A DNA stretch of 64,000 nt from DATFVA01 sp963774455 (GTDB taxonomy: Bacteria; Bacteroidota; Ignavibacteria; Ignavibacteriales; Ignavibacteriaceae), in contig CAVZFD010000005.1 in NCBI GenBank assembly GCA_963774455.1, positions 1,550,001 through 1,614,000 on the forward strand, read 5' to 3'. Positions 1 to 7,494 of this stretch are shown here, piece after piece; the first letter of the stretch is position 1; every line of letters starts with the position of its first letter. Made by a program: the position numbers and the translations under genes. The notes beneath the pieces were generated by a model, which saw only the letters and a program-made list of their open reading frames with translations, did not search any database and had not been told where the DNA came from.

Positions 1-241
1 AAATCTCAAGTCCCTCTCTGCCGGTGAAATGCAGTCCCCCGAAGGAAATAAGAGTATCTCCAGGCTGTATACCATTTACCAGTTCACTGTTTCTACCCGC
101 AGTAAAGATCCCATTATTATGAATTACAGAGATTGGTAAATCAGCTTTCTGACTCAGATGGAAGATTCCGATTATGCAGAAGAGGAAGAAGAATGCATCA
201 AGAAGTAAAAACGAACGAACCTGCCAGTCTAACTTTCTCAA
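1..241 (-). CDS. Partial membrane protein with PDZ-like segment (3' end beyond window)
   Basis: An open frame runs from a TTG at 241 to the window edge (80 codons). A GGGGG ribosome-binding site lies 6 nt upstream, and an in-frame stop sits further upstream, so the N-terminus is here. The product starts with a short basic stretch (MRKLDWQVR), then one hydrophobic segment at about residues 11-28, then a soluble part containing the pattern NGIQPGDTLISFGG, which resembles the carboxylate-binding-loop and strand region of PDZ domains. A membrane anchor followed by a PDZ-like domain occurs in periplasmic proteases and in some sensor kinases and phosphatases. The remaining domain is outside the window, so I cannot choose. 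The frame and hydrophobic segment are seen; the PDZ assignment is inference from a short motif. Confidence 0.6.
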   Translation of the reverse strand, partial: MRKLDWQVRSFLLLDAFFFLFCIIGIFHLSQKADLPISVIHNNGIFTAGRNSELVNGIQPGDTLISFGGLHFTGREGLEI

Positions 242-624
242 GTATATCCCCCGGTACAGATTCTGATAATATTTGAATTCAATTTAATTCTAACATAGTT
301 CATTAGCAATAAATTCTTTTATTTACAGCCGTTTCAATTGTAGCATCTTCTAATGATCCGGGCAAATAGAGATCAGTTTAACAATACATTTCCTTATAAA
401 CCTGTGAAAAAGTGATAAAAGAATTGTCAAAAAAATGTCAAATCTTTGAAGAAAAGATGGGTAGGTGTTTATAATTGTATGAGAAAGGGGAGAACAAAAA
501 TCGTTTTTGTGTAATCAGGCAGAATAAATGAGAAGGAGGAAAGCATATCCCTTCTTAATCAAGGAATATGTTTCCTCCATTCACAATTTCAGGTTTGTCA
601 AGCTTGAAATAATCCAATCAGGAT
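242..624. other. Intergenic stretch between the partial gene and the curli operon end
   Basis: No supported gene. On the minus strand this lies downstream of the last curli-locus gene and upstream of the partial gene at 1-241. It holds the strong hairpin at 535-578. A plus-strand TTGAAG-N18-TATAAT arrangement near 445-478 resembles a sigma-70 promoter but leads to no recognisable plus-strand gene. A 38-codon frame that follows (about 528-644) has no features of a real protein. Confidence 0.5.
535..578 (-). terminator. Long hairpin, likely terminator of the curli operon
   Basis: GGAGGAAA (535-542) pairs with TTTCCTCC (571-578), then CATAT with ATATG and CCTT with AAGG, around a 7-nt loop. That gives roughly 17 base pairs with one bulged G and one mismatch. 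Read on the minus strand it lies 47 nt after the stop of the lipoprotein gene and is followed by a T-rich run (TTCTCATTTATT). It is placed correctly to end the csg transcript. The pairing is seen; the function is inferred. Confidence 0.6.
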
Positions 625-2124
625 TTATTGCCAGTCAGGCATAAAACCATTATCGATAATCATCCGCCGGTCAGTTCCGTCAGTATCCATAATCCAGATT
701 TCGGGAGCTTTGGAGCCGTCATTAGGAGCATTATTAAATATTATTTTTGCTCCATCCGGGGAAAACCTGGGGTTGGTATCATTTGTTCCGGCAAGTTTAT
801 TTACTGAAACATCGATTGAATCGCCGCTGTTAAGAGGGTAAATGAATATGTGAGAATCAAGCTGTCTGCCGTCAAGTGACTGGTATCCTGATACATCGTG
901 TGTGAACATTATTTTGTTGCCATCGATGCTGAATGAAGGGCGTTCGGTTATACCTGCTTCATTTCCCACAAATAATGTCATATTACTGCCGTCGGAATTC
1001 ATAAGATAGATCTCGGAATTGTAAACCTCGCTGCCTATTGTCAGAACAACAAGTTTATCTCCCTGGGGTGACTGTTCAACCTCGCGGAAATTTCTGCCTG
1101 CAGGTGCCGTAGCTATTGCTGTTCTTCCTGAACCATTGATATCTATAGAATAGAGTTTATCATTATTTGCATAGAAAAACTTCCCGTCGTCGAAAGACCA
1201 GCAGAAACCAATACCGTAATTGTGATAACCTGAAACAGGTAAATTAGTTACTCTGAAGATATTAGATCCGTCAGGATCCATGGTATAAATATTCGCACCC
1301 ACATTTTCGTCTGAAGTAAAAGCGATTTTGCTGCGGCGTGAATTAAACCTGGGCCACCATTCTCTTGATACCATTTCTGTCAGTCGTGCCATAGAGCCCG
1401 CAGATGTATCATTCGAAAAAATCTCATAATTATCATCGATCATTTTTGCATAAACAACGGGATTATCAGGAATAGGCATGGTTGTAAATGACCAGGTTTC
1501 ACCATTCGAGGTGAGTCCGCTTGAGTCCTTTACAACAACCTGCCAATAATAAGTTGTTCCATATTCAAGGTTCTGAGCCACAACAGAAGTATCCCCAATA
1601 CCCTCAGCTATGATTTCCCTGTCTATTGATCCTGATTTGTAAAGGTAAACAGTATACGAAAGTGAGTCGCCTGCGTCAGGATCAGAGGCACTCCAGCCAA
1701 GAGTAACGTTAACAGGCTGACTCACAGCTTCATTGGGTGGAACCGGATCAGACGGAGGATTAGGGGAAGTGTTTGTACCGTTATCCACTTCCAGGAAAAT
1801 GGTTGCTTGTGTAGCAGCATTCTCCCTTACGCTTACGGATACGCTTCCTTTCTTATAGCCATTTTTCTGAGCAGTAATTGTGTAATTACCGACCGGGATA
1901 TCTTCAATTGAAAACTTTCCGTCGCTGCCTGTGAGGATGGCGCTGGTAGGAGGACTGGTTGTGATGCTGGCGCCTTCAAGAGCAGAGGCGGCATCCTGAT
2001 CCATTACTATGCCGGATATTGATCCGTATAATTCAGGCGCAATTGTATCTTCCTTACAGGAAGAAAGAAAGATGATGCTTAGTATTATGAATATGTTTCT
2101 GAATAATCCGAACTTGCTTAACAT
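625..2124 (-). CDS. Lipoprotein with carboxypeptidase-regulatory, Fn3 and TolB-like propeller domains
   Basis: A 499-residue exported lipoprotein. The signal peptide ends in the lipobox LSSC, with Cys23 as the lipidation site. Residues about 33-112 form a carboxypeptidase-regulatory-like beta-sandwich (ISGIVMDQDAASALEGA... DGKFSIEDIPVGNYTI). A Pro/Asn-rich linker leads to a fibronectin type III-like domain (about 135-216). Residues about 225-499 carry TolB/PD40-type propeller blades (repeated FSPDGAKIIF- and IYTMDPDGSNI-type strands). It is the last gene of the minus-strand curli locus, 22 nt after csgH. The domain set suggests a surface scaffold or binding protein; there is no enzymatic motif. 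A link to curli rests on position only and it may simply be co-transcribed. Confidence 0.8.
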   Translation of the reverse strand: MLSKFGLFRNIFIILSIIFLSSCKEDTIAPELYGSISGIVMDQDAASALEGASITTSPPTSAILTGSDGKFSIEDIPVGNYTITAQKNGYKKGSVSVSVRENAATQATIFLEVDNGTNTSPNPPSDPVPPNEAVSQPVNVTLGWSASDPDAGDSLSYTVYLYKSGSIDREIIAEGIGDTSVVAQNLEYGTTYYWQVVVKDSSGLTSNGETWSFTTMPIPDNPVVYAKMIDDNYEIFSNDTSAGSMARLTEMVSREWWPRFNSRRSKIAFTSDENVGANIYTMDPDGSNIFRVTNLPVSGYHNYGIGFCWSFDDGKFFYANNDKLYSIDINGSGRTAIATAPAGRNFREVEQSPQGDKLVVLTIGSEVYNSEIYLMNSDGSNMTLFVGNEAGITERPSFSIDGNKIMFTHDVSGYQSLDGRQLDSHIFIYPLNSGDSIDVSVNKLAGTNDTNPRFSPDGAKIIFNNAPNDGSKAPEIWIMDTDGTDRRMIIDNGFMPDWQ

Positions 2125-2146
2125 TGTTTCTCCACTATAGAAATAA

Positions 2147-2557
2147 TTAGTGCTTTTGAATTTCTGAACCTTTTAATTCCAGTTCTTTGTCAGCCAGTGT
2201 GTTTTTCCCGCTCTGAACAACAAGGTGAATCTTGTAAACAGCATCCGTTGAGAAATCTACCTTACTTTGTGAAAGTGTTTTCTTACTTCCCGCAGGTATC
2301 TTCACCTCACCTGATTGAGCCGAAGATGAATTACCACTTTTACTTTGTTTATTAACTGTAAGGTGATAAGATACCTCGGCTTCAACAGAAGTATTATTGC
2401 TGTATATTCCCTCAACATTAAGATGATTACCGCTCACCCTATATTCAATATTAACATCATACTCTGATGTCTGACAAAAAGAACTATTATTAAAAACAAT
2501 AAAAAATGCAGCTGCCGCAATTAGCTGAATACCAAACTTTCCTATATTCAAAAGCAC
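2147..2557 (-). CDS. csgH: CsgH-like curli assembly chaperone
   Basis: 136 residues with an N-terminal signal peptide (hydrophobic segment ending near FCQ at about residue 29), then a small beta-sandwich. The pattern LNVEGIYSNNTSVEAEVSYHL followed by a Ser-rich loop, SGEVKIPAGSKKTLSQ and YKIHLVVQSG matches the CsgH family. CsgH is a periplasmic inhibitor that keeps curlin from polymerising prematurely in loci that often lack CsgC. The start is a GTG directly abutting the TAA of the csgB-like gene, with GGGGGA 9 nt upstream inside the end of csgB, suggesting translational coupling. The assignment rests on sequence pattern plus locus context. Confidence 0.78.
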   Translation of the reverse strand: MLLNIGKFGIQLIAAAAFFIVFNNSSFCQTSEYDVNIEYRVSGNHLNVEGIYSNNTSVEAEVSYHLTVNKQSKSGNSSSAQSGEVKIPAGSKKTLSQSKVDFSTDAVYKIHLVVQSGKNTLADKELELKGSEIQKH

Positions 2558-3106
2558 TTAATGAATTCCCCCGTTAATAATCGTTAACCTCATTCCATTA
2601 CCATTCTGATGGATCTGGATTGGAATCGAAGTTGGTTGTGTCTGAATCTGGTTTACCAGGTTGTTATTGCCGAATTGAATAATACCATAGGCAATTCCAT
2701 CCCCGATTAAATCCTGCTGAACTGAATTCCCACTACCTATCTGCAGAACACCAGCAAAGTTATAATTGCCCACAACGTTAATATCAGCTGAATTATCCGA
2801 ACCATACTGCCCGATTGCTGTGAGGTTTGAATTTCCAACCTGATTTGACGAAGCAAAATTCTTGTATCCCTGCTGATTTATTTCCGCAACATTTGGAAGA
2901 ATTCCGGAATTATCAGCCTGGTTAATATTTGCTTCATTATAACTTCCAACCTGCTGTATCATCGCCGCATTATTCAGATTGAGGTTGGAATTAATGTTTT
3001 CAATATTCTGATGAATATTAAGAGAATCTATAAAGATAATTGTACTTGAGCAAATACCAGAATACGGAAAAATTACAAAAAAAATGAACAAGCAAGTATT
3101 CTTCAT
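2558..3106 (-). CDS. csgB: Curlin-repeat protein, probable nucleator/minor subunit
   Basis: 182 residues. A signal peptide is followed by a chain of curlin repeats with the spacing N-x-A/S-x-I-x-Q-x-G: NEANINQADNSG, NVAEINQQGYKN, NLTAIGQYGSDN, NSADINVVGNYN, NSVQQDLIGDG, NLVNQIQ. These alternating residues stack into the cross-beta arches of CsgA and CsgB amyloid subunits at the cell surface. The repeats here are irregular and the C-terminus is non-repetitive (SIPIQIHQNGNGMRLTIINGG), which fits a CsgB-type nucleator better than a regular CsgA. It sits between the broken csgA and csgH. The curlin family is certain; the CsgB versus CsgA role is inferred from position and irregularity. Confidence 0.82.
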   Translation of the reverse strand: MKNTCLFIFFVIFPYSGICSSTIIFIDSLNIHQNIENINSNLNLNNAAMIQQVGSYNEANINQADNSGILPNVAEINQQGYKNFASSNQVGNSNLTAIGQYGSDNSADINVVGNYNFAGVLQIGSGNSVQQDLIGDGIAYGIIQFGNNNLVNQIQTQPTSIPIQIHQNGNGMRLTIINGGIH

Positions 3107-3131
3107 ATTTTTTCCAATTCTTAAATAGAGT

Positions 3132-3154
3132 GGCAGGGAAACCTAATCCCTGCC
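3132..3154 (-). promoter_or_regulatory. Hairpin between csgA remnant and csgB-like gene
   Basis: GGCAGGGA (3132-3139) and TCCCTGCC (3147-3154) form a perfect 8-bp stem with a 7-nt loop. It lies in the 78-nt gap between the csgA remnant and the csgB-like start. No T-run follows on the minus strand, so it is more likely an RNA stability or partial-attenuation element than a full terminator. Such an element would let the major subunit be made in excess over the nucleator. The pairing is seen; the role is inferred. Confidence 0.5.
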
Positions 3155-3184
3155 AGATGTCTGAACTAGATCTTAATTTTTTAC

Positions 3185-4109
3185 TTATCGAACTATACGT
3201 CTGTATTGATTAACAGTTGAATAATTAAAATTACCAGTTTGAGTGATAACTCCGGAATTATGCGAAGATGTTCTGGAATTAGCATAGCTCCGATTTTAAT
3301 CGCCATCTTGTTTGCGTATTGTACTCATATGTTATCACTGAGCGGTTTGATACATCTGTCCTAGGTTCATAATTCCATACGTGACTAACGTTATCTTCAT
3401 TCCTGTCTAGTCCTGTAGCAAAGATTCTTTCCCAGTATTTACATCTTGTATTCCATCCTCCTGCACTACATGAACCATGATTGTCATCTCCCATCTGAGA
3501 TATCGTTGCTCAATTACTATTGGATGAAGTGGACCACTCTGTAGTTATATTTCCTATTATGTACGATTACCAGTTTGCTTCACACTTAAAGCCTGACATA
3601 AATTACCAAACTGTCCTATTATGATCGCTTAACGTCTTTATATTTGAGTTATTCTGAACATCGATGTTGTACTTGTCTCGGATATGATCCGTTTGGTATT
3701 CCTACCCATGATACCTTGTCTTGCACCATTCCAAGATCCAGTTTGTAATATTGAGCTATGATTCTTCATCCTGTTGATACAATTGTAGCATATTCCCTAA
3801 AATCCTGCTTGGTCAATGCTAAGGCTGTATTACGATTATTATTCCTGGACGTCAATGTTAGCGATCGTTGTGATCACTATTACCATTTCCATTACCTACC
3901 TGAGTAATAGTAGCATCATTATCCATTGGCTGAACAATTAATGATTCTTTATTATAATCCCCAGTTGATGGAATTAACGGCATTTACCGTAGTCTGTGTA
4001 ACGTAGCAGTGATTATTCCAACCAGTTTGGGTTACACTGTTGAAGTATTCTGTGCCATCATAAATCCGGCGAAGAATACAACTGTTAAAAGGGCAAATAA
4101 CTTTCTCAT
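3185..4109 (-). pseudogene. csgA: Major curlin csgA, broken by many frameshifts
   Basis: A good start exists at 4109 (ATG, AGGAGA 7-8 nt upstream) and encodes the signal peptide MRKLFALLTVVFFAGFMMA then QNTSTV, where a stop is reached. Curlin-type repeat pieces then continue in all three frames: VTQTGWNNHCYVTQT, DNDATITQVGNGN, SQMGDDNHGS, and near the end GVITQTGNFNYSTVNQY before a TAA at 3185. Some 300 codons of curlin-like sequence are therefore present but unreadable as one protein. The surviving pieces show the T/I-x-Q-x-G-x-x-N spacing of major subunits. Intact flanking genes argue against general decay of the locus. The damage may be real pseudogenisation or consensus error in a repetitive gene that is hard to assemble. 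Confidence 0.75.
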
Positions 4110-4613
4110 TAGAGTTTCTCCTAAAAATTTTAGAAAATAGTTTATAAAAATCCCCTCGGACATTGGGACTGATAAGTTTCATAAAAGCACAAAAACTTAT
4201 CATTCCCGACTAAAGCTGAACATTAAGGAGAAATCACCAATTTACATTTAACTGATTTTTTTGAATATTAACCGGTCAAATGTTTTATTGGTGGCGCCTG
4301 AGTTTGTCAGGGACTTCGATACACTTTGTGTAAAGAAGTGCCGCTCTTGCGCCGCCTTATTGTTCAAACTTTTCCTCAATAAAATTACCCCCGTATTTCT
4401 TTTCCTACCCCCTCCTTTCCATCGCTGTTTTATCCATAATATGACCTCTGTAATGATTATTTGATTAGTTGATTATTTTTTTCTTTAATGTCCCTGGGAT
4501 AAATCCCAGGGCAAAGGCTAAATCCCAGGGCAAGGATAAATCCCGGGAATTAATCTATGAGAACAACATTTAGCATTGAGATATAGATAAATATTTCAAA
4601 GAACCAGGAAGTT
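4110..4613. other. csgG-csgA intergenic region
   Basis: About 500 nt between the csgG stop and the csgA start (both minus). It should contain the csgA promoter near 4110-4260; no convincing consensus is seen, although an AT-rich TATAAACTATTTTC segment lies about 20 nt ahead of the ribosome-binding site. The csgG-proximal part holds the repeat at 4491-4550. A 67-codon plus-strand frame at 4261-4464 has no homology-like features or ribosome-binding site and is not called. Confidence 0.45.
4491..4550. repeat. Dispersed 19-nt palindromic repeat, three tandem units
   Basis: Three tandem units of consensus GGATAAATCCCRGGGCAAA run through 4498-4550; the last is truncated after ATCCCGGGAA. The first unit is preceded by CCCTGGGA, so 4492-4511 forms a perfect 8-bp hairpin with a TAAA loop. 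A second locus of the same family is at 58046-58080, so this is a dispersed intergenic element and not local slippage. It sits just downstream of csgG on the minus strand and could act as an mRNA 3' end. Confidence 0.75.
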
Positions 4614-5990
4614 TTATCTTCCTATATAATACCGTACTCCGAACAGGGCTTCCCAGTAATAATCGTTGTACTTGCCTCTGTCGATTTTGTCGAGATTGTC
4701 TGAAAGTGAATAATTGAACGTCAGTCCCATATCAATCCCGGTCTTGCCGACCATATATTCAGCACCGGCTCCCGCTTTAACAGATGGATACCAGCGGCTA
4801 TCAAATTCGAATAAATCATTATCCTGCACCATAAGTCCCACACCGGCAAGGATGAAAGGCGACAACTTATATTCCGGAAGCATAAAGTATTCAGCCTGCA
4901 GACCAATAGAATTCACAGTTGCTGAATAAAACCTGTACCCTGCCAGCATCTCTCTGCCGAATGATAGGGAAACCGCAAAATCGGGTTCAGGAAACCAGGA
5001 TGCGGAAATACTACCGCAGGCTTTTGTTAAAGGATTAGGATAATCGCCGTTATATTGTGATGCTCCGAAGCTCAGCCCAACTGAAAAGTTCTTTCTGGGT
5101 GTCATTGATTCCATACCGAAATAATCTGTCCTTGCTGATACTTCTTTTTCATTCTCGTATTTCTGTATAATGGGTGAACTTATGTCTGCAGGATTCTGCA
5201 GAGCCCACAGGTTCTCTTTTACTCCTTCTATAACAAGACTCTGAACGGCCTTTTCTATGGCCTCGGTTACACACATTTCAGGGGGCTCATTATAGCTGTA
5301 GCCTGTTTCAACTTCCAGCAGCCGCTGGAAATTGACGAACCGGTAAAGTCCCACATCAACCGTCTGCGAAAGAATAGTTTTCGTTGTATAGACTGTCTTT
5401 AATATTCTACCACTCTGAGTTGAAATTGCACGAAGGTAAATAGTTACCCTGTCCTGTCTGTATTGTCCCGATGCACCGACACCGAAATACTTTATGCCTG
5501 ATCCTCCGGTCAGAATATTTGTATCGTAAGAAATGATCCCCCCCTCCAGGATCACACCTGCAAATAAAAGCGGAGGCAGCAGCTGGGAATCTTCACCGGT
5601 ATCACCCTGGTAATTTGCCCGGCTCGATCTTATTATTTTTCTTTCGTTAAGAAGATCCGACAAGCCTTCTCTTTCAATAACAACAAACCAGCCTGAGTCT
5701 TCAAGAGCACGCAGCAGTATGGATGTAGCTCCCTGGGTGACCGCGGTTGAAAAGGTAGAACTTGTTGAGGAAGATTTATACTGGCCGGTCTGATCTCTGA
5801 ATTTATACACGGCAGCTACTATCTTATCCTTCGGCAGCGGAAGCGAACACAGGTCTTTGTTTACCGCGGACGGTGTTCCCAGAGTTGCATCTTTTGTCTT
5901 AAGCGGCTGCATAAAGGTTGAACAGCCGAACAAGGATACCATCGAAATCATAATCAGGAAATAACTTAAATATTTTACTTTATTCATCAC
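4614..5990 (-). CDS. csgG: CsgG curli secretion channel with C-terminal barrel-like extension
   Basis: 458 residues. The lipobox LFGC gives lipidated Cys23. Residues about 45-275 match CsgG, the nonameric outer-membrane channel through which unfolded curlin subunits are exported: KDKIVAAVYKFRDQTGQYK, the ALEDSGWFVVIEREGLSDLLNERKI block, GVILEGGIISYDTN, and the membrane-facing strands around YRQDRVTIYLRAIST. Family members usually end near residue 280. Here about 170 further residues (about 295-458) follow, made of alternating hydrophobic strands (FSVGLSFGASQY, ISASWFPEPDFAVSLSFG, PFILAGVGLMV, EALFGVRYYIG) typical of an eight-stranded outer-membrane barrel with an aromatic C-terminus. It lies 13 nt after csgF. 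The CsgG domain is certain; the barrel reading is inferred from strand pattern. Confidence 0.93.
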   Translation of the reverse strand: MMNKVKYLSYFLIMISMVSLFGCSTFMQPLKTKDATLGTPSAVNKDLCSLPLPKDKIVAAVYKFRDQTGQYKSSSTSSTFSTAVTQGATSILLRALEDSGWFVVIEREGLSDLLNERKIIRSSRANYQGDTGEDSQLLPPLLFAGVILEGGIISYDTNILTGGSGIKYFGVGASGQYRQDRVTIYLRAISTQSGRILKTVYTTKTILSQTVDVGLYRFVNFQRLLEVETGYSYNEPPEMCVTEAIEKAVQSLVIEGVKENLWALQNPADISSPIIQKYENEKEVSARTDYFGMESMTPRKNFSVGLSFGASQYNGDYPNPLTKACGSISASWFPEPDFAVSLSFGREMLAGYRFYSATVNSIGLQAEYFMLPEYKLSPFILAGVGLMVQDNDLFEFDSRWYPSVKAGAGAEYMVGKTGIDMGLTFNYSLSDNLDKIDRGKYNDYYWEALFGVRYYIGR

Positions 5991-6003
5991 TATACTTTCA
6001 GGC

Positions 6004-6423
6004 TTAGAAATATGGAAGAACTACTGTAGTCTGATCACCTGTTCCGGTATCAAAAATATCAATATGCACGCCGTCCCCGCCGGGAGTAATATCAATTGAG
6101 TAATCACCCAGGTCATAGTGTCCTTCTGTTAATCCGGCTTCACCGAAGACATTTGTCAGGAGCTGCCGTGAAAGCTGACTCAGTACCTGCCTGTTAAGGC
6201 TATTCTTAAAATCATCAAGAGGATTCTGCGAATAGGGATTGTAAGCAGAGCTTGAGCCCGCTGTAAAGCCGTTCTGCGCCTGTGCTTCACTTAATAATGT
6301 CTGTCCGTTAAAATAATATCCCCCGAATGAGGGGTTAACAGGAGTATAAATAAGCTGCTGTGCAGAGACATCTGCGGCTGCAAATAAAATCAATATGAAT
6401 CCTGCTAATAATATTTTTTTCAT
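6004..6423 (-). CDS. csgF: CsgF curli assembly/nucleation factor
   Basis: 139 residues with a signal peptide (cleavage near VSAQQ). The mature N-terminus LIYTPVNPSFGGYYFNGQTLLSEAQAQN-type segment corresponds to the CsgF stretch that inserts into the CsgG pore (FRNPNFGGNPxNGxxLLxxAQAQN in known members). The middle DDFKNSLNRQVLSQL helix and the C-terminal beta region (GDYSIDITPGGDGVHIDIFD, then TTVVLPYF) match the rest of the family. Length is as usual. It is placed between csgE and csgG, 14 nt from csgE. CsgF couples the channel to surface nucleation of fibres by CsgB. Confidence 0.93.
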   Translation of the reverse strand: MKKILLAGFILILFAAADVSAQQLIYTPVNPSFGGYYFNGQTLLSEAQAQNGFTAGSSSAYNPYSQNPLDDFKNSLNRQVLSQLSRQLLTNVFGEAGLTEGHYDLGDYSIDITPGGDGVHIDIFDTGTGDQTTVVLPYF

Positions 6424-6437
6424 TCTTTCCTCACTCT

Positions 6438-7301
6438 TTAGAAAATTCCAGAGCCCTTCAGATCGTCTCCAGCGAGCTGCTTCTGAATTGCTTCATAGTT
6501 CTGGATGTAATTAAAGGATAGTTCCACTCCGTACTGAGCCATAGCTTCAATGACGTCGTAGCGGGGCTGCAGTATCTGCTGGAAGATCTCGTTGTCGTTT
6601 ATCTTAATTGTTACCTGGGTACCCAGCTGCGGCAGGGGTTTCTCTTCTATTACTATGGTGTAATCCCCGAAGTTGTCAGGCGGCTGCCAGCTAGAGTAGA
6701 AGAGATCGTAAAAATCGTGACCGATTTTTGTCTGTGTCTGATCTACTATCAAACCTTCTATTTCAATATCCTTGAATGTTTTTCCCTTAATGTTTTCTGT
6801 AAATACTTTAAGTGTGTCCTCACTGAACAGGGTGCTGTCTTTCAGGATTTCCTGTACAAACTTAGGGTTACGAATCTGGAGTCTTTGAAAAGGCACGATA
6901 ACATCAGGATTAACTATCTCTCCCTTGTTATCAAAGAATATCCTCTTCCATTCATTCGGATCATTGTAAACGCTTTTCTTCTTTGCAATCTCCCAGAGGT
7001 TATCTCCCGGCTTTACGATATAATCAATTGCAGGGTTCTCCATTTCCCAATTTCTTAATTTTTCGGGAAGAATATCATATACTATTTTTTGAAAAGCAGG
7101 TAATGAACTCATTTTTAATAATTGTAGTGAATCGACTAACCCTGAATAATATTTTAGTGTGCTGTCCCTATTCTCTATTTTCTCAACCAGGTTCTTTAAA
7201 TATACCTCGTAAGCTTTATGACTTGAGTCAGGTATATTTTGAGATCTTATGAAAGAGCTGCAAAGCAGGATTAAAAATCCTGTTAATATAATTTTCCTCA
7301 T
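6438..7301 (-). CDS. csgE: LysM-CsgE fusion, curli export gatekeeper
   Basis: 287 residues, about twice the usual CsgE length. A signal peptide (about 1-20) is followed by a helical segment (about 25-85), then a LysM peptidoglycan-binding motif at about 93-144 (DYIVKPGDNLWEIAKKK ... NPDVIVPFQRLQI). A complete CsgE domain occupies about 170-283: IEIEGLIVDQTQTKIGHDFYDLFY, FGDYTIVIEEKPLPQLGTQV, KINDNEIFQQILQP. CsgE is the periplasmic plug and adaptor that delivers CsgA to the CsgG channel. The LysM domain would tether it to the cell wall. It is the first gene of the minus-strand csg run, and the 190-nt gap upstream likely contains the operon promoter. Both domains are clear in sequence; tethering is inferred. 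Confidence 0.92.
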   Translation of the reverse strand: MRKIILTGFLILLCSSFIRSQNIPDSSHKAYEVYLKNLVEKIENRDSTLKYYSGLVDSLQLLKMSSLPAFQKIVYDILPEKLRNWEMENPAIDYIVKPGDNLWEIAKKKSVYNDPNEWKRIFFDNKGEIVNPDVIVPFQRLQIRNPKFVQEILKDSTLFSEDTLKVFTENIKGKTFKDIEIEGLIVDQTQTKIGHDFYDLFYSSWQPPDNFGDYTIVIEEKPLPQLGTQVTIKINDNEIFQQILQPRYDVIEAMAQYGVELSFNYIQNYEAIQKQLAGDDLKGSGIF

Positions 7302-7494
7302 TGGCTGATCATTTATCTTCTATCAAAAAGAAGAACCCTCGTATTAGATAGGAATCGAAATTCCCTCAATTCCAAAGCCTATTTATATAGTTCAAAGCAT
7401 ATGCCAGTATTAATTCTTTTAGATTTAGCAATTAAATCAGACATATGAGACGAATCCAGTAAAATAATTTTACCTTCGGGTAAATTAATTTGAC

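Noticed and set aside
3279..3494. 71-residue minus-strand protein
   Set aside because: It is a curlin-derived fragment in one frame of the broken csgA.
3952..4203. 83-residue minus-strand protein
   Set aside because: It combines upstream untranslated sequence with an out-of-frame csgA piece.
4261..4464. 67-codon plus-strand frame in the csgG-csgA gap
   Set aside because: No ribosome-binding site or recognisable motif; opposite to the operon.
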